The position numbers and the translations under genes were made by a program. From Clostridiales bacterium UBA1752 (GTDB lineage Bacteria; Bacillota; Clostridia; Oscillospirales; CAG-382), in the NCBI GenBank assembly GCA_002314835.1, contig DCHM01000036.1, positions 57,224 to 69,531 on the forward strand: a DNA stretch of 12,308 nt, in the 5' to 3' direction. Below are positions 6,094 through 12,308 of the stretch, one piece after another (position 1 is the stretch's first letter; every line of letters begins with the position of its first letter). Under the pieces are notes generated by a model. That model saw only the letters and a list, made by a program, of their open reading frames with translations, was not told where the DNA came from and made no database searches.

Positions 6094-7551
6094 TCAGTTG
6101 TCGTAAAACTCAATTGCAGTACGGATATCGTACTTTGAGAGTTCGGTGTCGTTTTGCTTGACGGAATCGTAGTACGAGCTGATATAGCTCAAAAATGCAT
6201 CGGAAATAAGCTCGCTCTCGATATCTGCGTAATAAGTAGATGTTGTGCCGTAATAGCTGTCGGTGTACTCGGTCTTGGCGTCTGCGGCTTTAACCTCGTC
6301 CTTATAAAGAACGAATATGCCCTCGCTGTTATCTACGATAAAATACTCTCCGACCTCGCATGCATTGTAGGCCTTGAGGATTTCCTCGTCCATATCGTCG
6401 TCGGTAAACAGAGTATCGTCAACAAATACGCTGTAAAACTCTGTATCGAGCTCCTCGCCGTAAACGGCTTCGCCATTTTTGACCTTTTCGAGGTAAGCGT
6501 TTGCATAATCAATGATATGCTGCTTGCTCATATAATTGAGCACGGTGCTCTTAAGATCATCGGTCATATCGCTCTCCTGGAGAGTTTGCTTGCAAACGAT
6601 GTGCAAGCCACTATCGTCGTTGACCAGAGCCCAAGCGCCTTCTTGAGAGGATTTAAGGGTATCGAAAATATCGGTGCCGAGAGTATCAATATAAGCAACC
6701 CAGTCGGCATTTGCACCGTCGGCGTCGCCCTTAACGTCTGCAAACGTCTTGGTGCCGTCCTGCAATGAAGCAAATATCTCGTTTACACGGGCGAGATAGT
6801 CCTCGTCTGATTCGTCTGTGCCCTGCTTGTAATAGAGGTAATTGCACTTTGCGTAATTTTGGAGGAAATAAGCGACTATCTCGTTGTCGGTATAATCATG
6901 CTGATACAATGAGTAGTCAGACGAATCCTCCTCGTTGACGACGTAAAAGCTAAATGACATACTGTCAACCTTGTGATACTTTGCTAAAAACTCTGCTTCG
7001 ACGTCTGCGGCAGGAACCTTTTGAGTGCCGTTTTCTCCGTAAAGATAATCTTCAACGAGCGAAATGGTGTACGAATCGTTAAGGAACTTGCGGAATGTTG
7101 CGACGTCTGCACCCATCTTTGCGAGCTCAACTGCAAACATATCTTCGCCGCCGTAGTCCAAGGTATAATCGCTGACGGTGTCCTCTATCTCGTTTAAGGT
7201 ATCCTCGTCAGTCAGAGAAATGCCGTATTGCTTTGCGAGGTAATTGCAAACCAAAACCATGCGGCAGTAATCGTTGATGTCTGCCGTAATCTGGTCGGCC
7301 AAAGTAACGCCTTCGCTATACTCGGTGTCCCACTGTGCAGGGTTTGCGGTAAGGTCAACGCCGTAATAGTAATTAAAAATCTGACAGTAATAACCTTTTT
7401 GATAAGACAGTATCAAAGAATAGTAATCTGACGTTATCTGCGTGTCTTCATACGTAAACACGGGCGTAAGGTTGGCTTTTGAGCATGATGCAAAGCACAG
7501 CACGGTGCTGATGCAAAGAACTACTGCGATAAGCTTTTTGGTAAGGTTCAT
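6094..7551 (-). CDS. PrsA/SurA-like foldase lipoprotein
   Basis: 485 residues. A lipoprotein signal peptide (LTKKLIAVVLCISTVLCFASC) puts the lipid-modified Cys at 23, so the mature protein would sit on the outer face of the membrane. Residues 25-175 form a SurA_N/PrsA-type helical region, with helices around DINDYCRMVLVCNYLAKQYG and a YTISLVEDYL turn. Residues 235-323 have the outline of a parvulin domain (NYLYYKQ, FASLQDGTKTFADV, DTLKSSQEGAWALV, GLHIVCKQ). The usual His-containing first strand (as in ARHIL) is replaced by CNYLYYK, so isomerase activity is doubtful and a chaperone role is likelier. Residues 365-485 are an extra tail, acidic and Tyr-rich, giving a greater length than typical PrsA (about 290-350). 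The start is set by GGAGG 6 nt upstream. The gene follows mfd, as in many Firmicutes, but has its own promoter and terminator. Family placement is from overall pattern; exact function is inferred. Confidence 0.82.
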   Translation of the reverse strand: MNLTKKLIAVVLCISTVLCFASCSKANLTPVFTYEDTQITSDYYSLILSYQKGYYCQIFNYYYGVDLTANPAQWDTEYSEGVTLADQITADINDYCRMVLVCNYLAKQYGISLTDEDTLNEIEDTVSDYTLDYGGEDMFAVELAKMGADVATFRKFLNDSYTISLVEDYLYGENGTQKVPAADVEAEFLAKYHKVDSMSFSFYVVNEEDSSDYSLYQHDYTDNEIVAYFLQNYAKCNYLYYKQGTDESDEDYLARVNEIFASLQDGTKTFADVKGDADGANADWVAYIDTLGTDIFDTLKSSQEGAWALVNDDSGLHIVCKQTLQESDMTDDLKSTVLNYMSKQHIIDYANAYLEKVKNGEAVYGEELDTEFYSVFVDDTLFTDDDMDEEILKAYNACEVGEYFIVDNSEGIFVLYKDEVKAADAKTEYTDSYYGTTSTYYADIESELISDAFLSYISSYYDSVKQNDTELSKYDIRTAIEFYDN

Positions 7552-7582
7552 TATATACCTCCGATAAAAATGCAGTTTATAT

Positions 7583-7599
7583 ATGTGATTATATCACAT
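7583..7599 (-). promoter_or_regulatory. Extended -10 promoter of the foldase gene, within a dyad
   Basis: The minus strand reads ATGTGATATAATCACAT, which contains a perfect TATAAT (7593-7588) preceded by TGA. The same 17 bases form an inverted repeat, ATGTGAT and ATCACAT around 3 nt. At a 17-nt spacing the -35 position holds only TATTCA, so activity would rest on the extended -10 or an activator. Start near 7581, leader about 30 nt. It lies in the 65-nt gap after mfd. Confidence 0.55.
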
Positions 7600-7616
7600 T
7601 ATTGCTTAAATGAATA

Positions 7617-10600
7617 TTAATTTTGTAAATTTTCGCCGTAAGTATTTAAAATCGTTTGCAAATCAGCCAGCATATCTCCGCCTTTTTGTACGCGATATGC
7701 TATATAAGGTGCCGAGCCTGCGTTTAACAATATACGCCCTCTCAGACCCGCGGCGGCTGCAACGGCTGACGCAGCGGCAATATCAAGCTTGTCGTTACGC
7801 AGTATGACGAGCCCATCCTTTTGTTCTATGAGCTTAAAGCCCGAGTTTGACGCGGCATTGCGTATGAGTGAAACCTTCATGAGGTTTTGTGCCGACTGCG
7901 GTGGGTCGCCGAAGCGGTCAAACAGCTCGTCGTACAGGTCGTCGTATTCGGCAAGGTTGCGGATATGGGCTATCTTGCGATAAACGTCCATCCTCAGCTT
8001 GGACGAATCAATATAATCGTCTCCGATATAGCTATCAACGAGTATATCAACGGTGCAGTTGTTTTGCTCCTTGACGGGGTTGCCTTTGAGCTCGTTTACG
8101 GCGTCCTCAAGTATCTTGACGTATAAATCGTAACCGATAGCCTCCATGTGTCCCGACTGCTCGGCTCCCAAAAGGTTGCCTGCACCTCTGAGCTCGAGGT
8201 CTCGCATGGCTATCTTAAAGCCCGAGCCAAATTCGGTAAACTCTCTGATTGCTTCGAGCCTCTTGGTGGCTATTTCACTCAAAATCTGTTCGGGTCTGTA
8301 TGTAAAATATGCGTAAGCCTTGCGTGACGAGCGCCCTACCCTGCCCCTTATCTGATGGAGCTGAGACAAGCCCATACGGTCGGCGTTTTCGATAATGAGC
8401 GTATTGGCATTAGGTACGTTGACGCCTGTCTCTATTATAGTCGTGCAAACCAAAATGTCAATCTCACCTTTTACCATGCCCGACCAAACGTCCGACAGTT
8501 CCTCTTTATCCATCTTGCCGTGGCCTACCGCAACCACGCTATCGGGAAATCTGCCCGCTATCTTTGCGGCGGTGCTGTATATGGTTTCGACATTATTATG
8601 GAGATAAAAGACTTGGCCTCCCCTGCGGAGCTCACGGCGTATGGCTTCGTCTATCACGGCTTCGTCATGCTCGAGAACGTAGCTCTGCACCGGCAAACGG
8701 TCAGTAGGAGCTTCCTCAAGCACCGACATATCTCTGATGCCCGACAGTGCCATATTGAGAGTGCGCGGTATAGGCGTAGCGGTCAAGGTCAAAACGTCGG
8801 TGTTTTGCGCGAGCATCTTGATGGTTTCTTTATGCTTGACGCCGAATCTCTGCTCCTCGTCAACTATCAAAAGCCCGAGGTCATCAAACTTAATATCGCT
8901 TTGGAGCAGTCTGTGAGTGCCGACTACGATGTCAACGTTGCCTTTGGCGAGGTCCGCTATCGTCTTTGACTGCTCGCTCTTTGGCACGAATCTCGACAGC
9001 ATAGCAATATTGACAGGATAGCCTCTGAAGCGCGACAAAAGGGTTTGATAATGCTGGAGCGCGAGTATCGTAGTAGGGACGAGTATCGCACATTGCTTGC
9101 CTGCAAAAACGCACTTAAAAGCCGCTCGTAGCGAAACCTCGGTTTTGCCGAATCCGACGTCTCCGCACAAAAGTCTGTCCATTGGACGGGACAATTCCAT
9201 ATCCTGTTTGATTTCCAATGACGCCCTGTGCTGACCTTCGGTCTCGGCGTACTCAAATTCGGACTCAAATTCGTCCTGCATCTCGTCGTCGGGTGGGAAG
9301 GAATATCCGACCTTATCTTGCCTCTCGGCATAGAGTTTTATCAGCTCCTTGGCTATATCCTGTGCCGCGAGCTTTGCCTTTGCTTTTGCTTTTTGCCAAT
9401 CGGACGAGCCCATCTTTGATAGCTTGACGTTATCGCTGCCGCAAACGTATTTGCTGACCAAATCAAGCTGATTGCACGGGACGTAAAGCACGCCGTTATC
9501 GGCGTAAACTATCTTTATATAATCACGGGTTACGCCTTCTGTTATAAGGGTTTTAACGCCCTCATACCTGCCTATGCCGTGATTAACGTGAACGACTATA
9601 TCGCCTATCGAAAGGTCGGCGTAGGAGGCGATTTTTTCACCTTTTTGAACCTTGCCTGCGCCCGAAGTCCTGCGGCGCCTTGTATGCACCGGCATAGCCT
9701 CTTGGTCGGCGAGCATAGTAAAGAAAGATTTTGGCAGGCTAAAGCCCTCCGTGACGCTAAAGCCGTCCGAACAATAGCCGACAGTCACGCATCCCTTAGG
9801 AGCGTTACCTGCGAGCATGGAAACGGTAAAGCCGTGCTCTGACAGCATATCAAACATCAGCTCAGCCGAATGCTTTGACCTACACATCAAGAGCAGACTG
9901 CGGTCGTCTGACAAGTTCTCTTTTATTTCATCGAGCATCAGCTCCTGTTTGCCACCAAAGCCGCCTCTTGACTCTGCTACGATATTGTACTGCGCCTTGT
10001 ATGGCAATAGCTTGCCTGCAGAAACAAACATATCGCACACGACGGTGTTTCGAGGTAGGCAGGCATAAAACTCGTCACCCAAAATCGCACTTATCGGCGT
10101 AGCGTAAGTGCACAGTCCGCTCGTTACGAGAGATTCAACGTTCTCACTGTAAGTCCAGTCAAATGCACGCTTGCGCTCTTTAACCTTGCTGCTGTCAAAA
10201 ATGACACAGTTTACCCTCGGTCCGAGGTAATCGAGCAGGTTTTCGCCGTGGTCATAAACGAGAGTAAAAAATCTGTCTGCAAACGAAATCGGCATACCCG
10301 AAAGTATGTCGTCGCATTCGCGGCGAAGTGTTTCTTTTATCTTGTCTGCAGTCTTGGGAGACTCTATCAGCTTTTGCAGTTCGTCAGCTATCCTGCCCAC
10401 CGCGATTTCGTCGGTTATAACCTCTCGGCAGGGCAAAATAGTAAGCGATGCACAGCCCTCAGAGCGGCGCTGTGTTTCGGTGTCGAATTCACCTATCTGG
10501 TCGATTTCGTCACCGAAAAAGTCTATGCGGTAAGGGTACTCGTGCTGAGGCGTAAAGATATCGAGTATGCCGCCTCTGACGGCAAACTGTCCGGGGCCCT

Positions 10601-11099
10601 CGACGAGCTCGCAGGCGACGTATCCGCACTGTACAAGCTTACGCTTTATGTCCTGCAACTTGGCAGTGCCGCCCCTTTGCAATATAAAGCTTTTTGTTTC
10701 GAGCAATTCGGCAGGCAATGTCTGCTGAGCGAGTGCGTCGGGTGTGGAAATAATGACTTCGTAATCGAGGTTAAGCACGGCACTCAGCACGGCTATACGC
10801 TGTTGCTCAAACTCCTTGGAATAGGTGCCGATATTATCAAAAATATAGTCGCGCGCAGGATAAACGAGAGCGTTAATACCCTGAAACTCGAGCATGGAAC
10901 GCATTTTTTCGCACTCGCGCTCGTCGGGCATAATAAGCAAAAACCTGCGCCCCGTGTCAGCTAAGAGTGAGCCGACAAAATAAGGGCGTGCGGCATCGCA
11001 CATACCCGTAACCACGGCGGGTATGTGACCTTCGCCAAAGCCGTTTAAAATGGCCTTGTATTCGCCGTCACACCTAAAGAAATCGTAAATTGCGTTCAT
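7617..11099 (-). CDS. mfd: Transcription-repair coupling factor Mfd
   Basis: 1160 residues, full length for the family. Mfd is a DNA translocase that pushes stalled RNA polymerase off a lesion and recruits UvrA to start nucleotide excision repair. Parts in order: UvrB-homology region (about 1-340), with PARDYIFDNIGTYSKEFEQQR near residue 80-100; RNA polymerase interaction (Tudor-like) domain around 490-560, with GDIVVHVNHGIGRYEG from residue 499; RecG-like translocase with Walker A GDVGFGKT (646-653), DEEQ box (747-750), TATPIPRTLNMALSG, and GRVGRSSRKAYAYFTY (from 919) followed by LRGAGNLLGAEQSGHM; and a C-terminal regulatory domain ending at YGENLQN. Its ATG overlaps the pth stop (ATGA), with only a weak AGG site inside pth, so translation is probably coupled. 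No motif is missing. Codon use and base composition match pth. Confidence 0.98.
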   Translation of the reverse strand: MNAIYDFFRCDGEYKAILNGFGEGHIPAVVTGMCDAARPYFVGSLLADTGRRFLLIMPDERECEKMRSMLEFQGINALVYPARDYIFDNIGTYSKEFEQQRIAVLSAVLNLDYEVIISTPDALAQQTLPAELLETKSFILQRGGTAKLQDIKRKLVQCGYVACELVEGPGQFAVRGGILDIFTPQHEYPYRIDFFGDEIDQIGEFDTETQRRSEGCASLTILPCREVITDEIAVGRIADELQKLIESPKTADKIKETLRRECDDILSGMPISFADRFFTLVYDHGENLLDYLGPRVNCVIFDSSKVKERKRAFDWTYSENVESLVTSGLCTYATPISAILGDEFYACLPRNTVVCDMFVSAGKLLPYKAQYNIVAESRGGFGGKQELMLDEIKENLSDDRSLLLMCRSKHSAELMFDMLSEHGFTVSMLAGNAPKGCVTVGYCSDGFSVTEGFSLPKSFFTMLADQEAMPVHTRRRRTSGAGKVQKGEKIASYADLSIGDIVVHVNHGIGRYEGVKTLITEGVTRDYIKIVYADNGVLYVPCNQLDLVSKYVCGSDNVKLSKMGSSDWQKAKAKAKLAAQDIAKELIKLYAERQDKVGYSFPPDDEMQDEFESEFEYAETEGQHRASLEIKQDMELSRPMDRLLCGDVGFGKTEVSLRAAFKCVFAGKQCAILVPTTILALQHYQTLLSRFRGYPVNIAMLSRFVPKSEQSKTIADLAKGNVDIVVGTHRLLQSDIKFDDLGLLIVDEEQRFGVKHKETIKMLAQNTDVLTLTATPIPRTLNMALSGIRDMSVLEEAPTDRLPVQSYVLEHDEAVIDEAIRRELRRGGQVFYLHNNVETIYSTAAKIAGRFPDSVVAVGHGKMDKEELSDVWSGMVKGEIDILVCTTIIETGVNVPNANTLIIENADRMGLSQLHQIRGRVGRSSRKAYAYFTYRPEQILSEIATKRLEAIREFTEFGSGFKIAMRDLELRGAGNLLGAEQSGHMEAIGYDLYVKILEDAVNELKGNPVKEQNNCTVDILVDSYIGDDYIDSSKLRMDVYRKIAHIRNLAEYDDLYDELFDRFGDPPQSAQNLMKVSLIRNAASNSGFKLIEQKDGLVILRNDKLDIAAASAVAAAAGLRGRILLNAGSAPYIAYRVQKGGDMLADLQTILNTYGENLQN

Positions 11100-11692
11100 T
11101 TATTATACCTGCTCATAGCTCTTTCGGGCTGTCCGCCCATCAGTAGCTCGAGCGAAGGCAGGAGGTCTGCAAACCCCTCTGCCATTGTTTTTTCATCGTC
11201 ATCAGTGATATTACCGAGGACGTAATCGGCGAGGTCCATATCGGGATACGGTTTTTCGCCTATGCCGACCTTGTATCTCGGAAACCCGTCGCTACCGAGG
11301 CTCTCGATAATACTCTTTATGCCGTTGTGACCGCCTGCACTGCCTTTGAGTCTCAGCCTATGCGAGCCAACGGGCAAGCTGCAATCATCAAATATTATTA
11401 TCACGTTTTGCACGGGAATTTTGTAGAACTTTGCGGCGTCGGCAACAGCCTCGCCCGACAAGTTCATAAAAGTCTGCGGCTTTAATAGCAGCACTCCCTT
11501 GTCGCCTATCACGCATCTGCCCGTGAGCGCCTTGTGCTTTAGCTTGTCTATTTTTGTATTGCACTTTGCGGCGATATAATCTATCGCGCGAAATCCCGTA
11601 TTGTGTCGTGTGGCGGCATACTGCAAGCCAGGATTGCCGAGACCAGCTATTATGTATTCTATTTTGGCACCGTTGTTTGAGTTAAATAGCAT
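11096..11692 (-). CDS. pth: Peptidyl-tRNA hydrolase
   Basis: 198 residues. The enzyme cleaves the ester bond of peptidyl-tRNAs dropped from ribosomes and so recycles tRNA in the cytoplasm. Visible motifs: IAGLGNPGLQYAATRHNTGF (15-34), with the substrate-binding Asn20 and catalytic His30; KPQTFMNLSG (71-80); IIIFDDCSLPVG (98-109), with Asp102 at the position of the catalytic Asp; and GSAGGHNGIKSI (117-128). The family normally has Leu-Asp where this protein has Cys-Ser after the Asp pair (residues 104-105). The ATG at 11692 is chosen because GGAGGT (11705-11700) lies 7 nt upstream. An in-frame ATG at 11707 overlaps that site and is not used. It is the first gene of an operon with mfd, overlapping it by 4 bases, the same order as spoVC-mfd in Bacillus apart from small intervening genes there. 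Confidence 0.97.
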   Translation of the reverse strand: MLFNSNNGAKIEYIIAGLGNPGLQYAATRHNTGFRAIDYIAAKCNTKIDKLKHKALTGRCVIGDKGVLLLKPQTFMNLSGEAVADAAKFYKIPVQNVIIIFDDCSLPVGSHRLRLKGSAGGHNGIKSIIESLGSDGFPRYKVGIGEKPYPDMDLADYVLGNITDDDEKTMAEGFADLLPSLELLMGGQPERAMSRYNK

Positions 11693-11718
11693 AATATATA
11701 CCTCCATACGAACATTTG

Positions 11719-11747
11719 ATTTTATAACTATTTGTCAAAAATGTCAA
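11719..11747 (-). promoter_or_regulatory. Sigma-A promoter of pth-mfd
   Basis: On the minus strand a perfect TTGACA (11747-11742) is followed after 17 nt by TAAAAT (11724-11719). A start near 11712 leaves a leader of about 20 nt ending in GGAGGT. The position, spacing and orientation fit pth as the first gene of the operon. Confidence 0.8.
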
Positions 11748-11785
11748 GCAGTTTATTTTTTTTGCAAAAAATAGACGTAGGGGTA

Positions 11786-11813
11786 TTGCCTTTTTTGAAA
11801 TCTATGCTATAAT
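11786..11813 (+). promoter_or_regulatory. Sigma-A promoter of ppdK
   Basis: TTGCCT (11786-11791) and a perfect TATAAT (11808-11813) are 16 nt apart, with TGC before the -10 (extended element). A start near 11820 gives a leader of about 34 nt that contains GGAGG (11838-11842). It diverges from the pth promoter; the two -35 boxes are 38 nt apart. Confidence 0.78.
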
Positions 11814-11853
11814 ACATTGGAATTAATATGTAAGTTTGGAGGACTTATAAAGA

Positions 11854-12308
11854 ATGTCACATAAGTATTGCTACCTTTTTACTGAGGGTAACGCAAGCAT
11901 GCGTGAGCTTTTGGGAGGCAAAGGCGCTAACCTCGCCGAAATGACCAATATCGGTCTGCCTGTACCCCAAGGCTTTACCATTTCTACCGAGGCTTGCACT
12001 CAGTATTACGATGACGGCAGAAAGATCAATGATCAAATCATGGCCGAAATCTGGGCTAATGTTGCCAAGATGGAGGAGATTAACGGCAAAAAGTTCGGCG
12101 ACCTCGAGCATCCCCTGCTCGTTTCCGTTCGTTCCGGTGCGAGAGCATCCATGCCTGGCATGATGGATACCATCCTTAACCTCGGCCTCAACGACGACGT
12201 CGTAGCCGCTATGATTAAGGCTAACCCCAATCCTCAGTTTGAGAGATTTGTTTACGACTCATACAGACGCTTTATCCAGATGTTCTCTGACGTCGTTATG
12301 GAAGTCGG
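11854..12308 (+). CDS. ppdK: Pyruvate, phosphate dikinase, N-terminal part (cut by window edge)
   Basis: 151 codons are visible; the family is about 870-900 residues. The enzyme interconverts pyruvate + ATP + Pi and PEP + AMP + PPi through a phospho-histidine carried by a swivelling domain. In many anaerobes it works in the glycolytic direction and makes ATP. Seen here is the start of the nucleotide-binding (ATP-grasp) domain: YCYLFTEGNASMRELLGGKG and ANLAEMTNIGLPVPQGFTIS (residues 5-45), then LLVSVRSGARASMPGMMDTI (88-107) with LNLGLND, both typical of the family, and FERFVYDSYRRFIQMFSDVV (129-148). The central His domain and the C-terminal PEP/pyruvate barrel lie outside. The ATG at 11854 follows GGAGG by 11 nt, a little long. 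It shares its divergent control region with pth. With nifJ at the other end, two pyruvate-node enzymes flank the window, though they are not in one operon. Confidence 0.97.
   Translation, partial: MSHKYCYLFTEGNASMRELLGGKGANLAEMTNIGLPVPQGFTISTEACTQYYDDGRKINDQIMAEIWANVAKMEEINGKKFGDLEHPLLVSVRSGARASMPGMMDTILNLGLNDDVVAAMIKANPNPQFERFVYDSYRRFIQMFSDVVMEV

Noticed and set aside
6154..6768. Plus-strand open frame of 204 codons with hydrophobic stretches
   Set aside because: It lies opposite the foldase lipoprotein gene, which has a signal peptide, ribosome binding site, promoter and terminator; the hydrophobicity is a complement effect.
10248..10964. Plus-strand open frame of 238 codons
   Set aside because: It lies opposite the N-terminal part of mfd, which is clearly coding.

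Overview
The window looks like part of the chromosome of an anaerobic, Clostridia-like Firmicute, possibly a gut organism. This is inferred from strong AGGAGG-type ribosome binding sites, near-consensus sigma-A promoters, the pth-mfd-PrsA-like gene order common in Firmicutes, a lipoprotein signal peptide, and two enzymes of anaerobic pyruvate metabolism (pyruvate:ferredoxin oxidoreductase and pyruvate, phosphate dikinase). No mobile element, CRISPR array, tRNA or rRNA was recognised.

Layout: (1) 1-1373, minus strand, the N-terminal part of pyruvate:ferredoxin oxidoreductase, cut by the window edge. Its promoter has a dyad between the -35 and -10. (2) 1592-5608, plus strand: an AT-rich family 8 glycosyltransferase, a ComM/YifB AAA+ ATPase, then two unrecognised membrane proteins, the second with an STM3941/PH-like tail, closed by a strong terminator. 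The gap between comM and the first membrane protein (4090-4241) holds a dense cluster of DnaA boxes. (3) 5609-6093, a 485-base stretch without a convincing protein gene. Its minus strand carries what looks like a free-standing small RNA of about 72 nt, with a consensus promoter (TTGACA, 17 nt, TATAAT) and its own terminator. (4) 6094-11692, minus strand: pth and mfd overlapping by 4 bases, followed by a PrsA/SurA-like foldase lipoprotein with its own extended -10 promoter and terminator. (5) 11854-12308, plus strand, the start of pyruvate, phosphate dikinase, divergent from pth.

How the genes relate: the two enzymes at the window ends both act on pyruvate (acetyl-CoA formation with ferredoxin reduction; PEP/pyruvate interconversion with PPi) but are not in one operon. 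Pth (peptidyl-tRNA recycling), Mfd (transcription-coupled repair) and the foldase form a housekeeping block. The most unusual items are the unassigned small RNA at about 5797-5868 and the DnaA-box cluster at 4113-4202, which lies away from any visible dnaA or dnaN.
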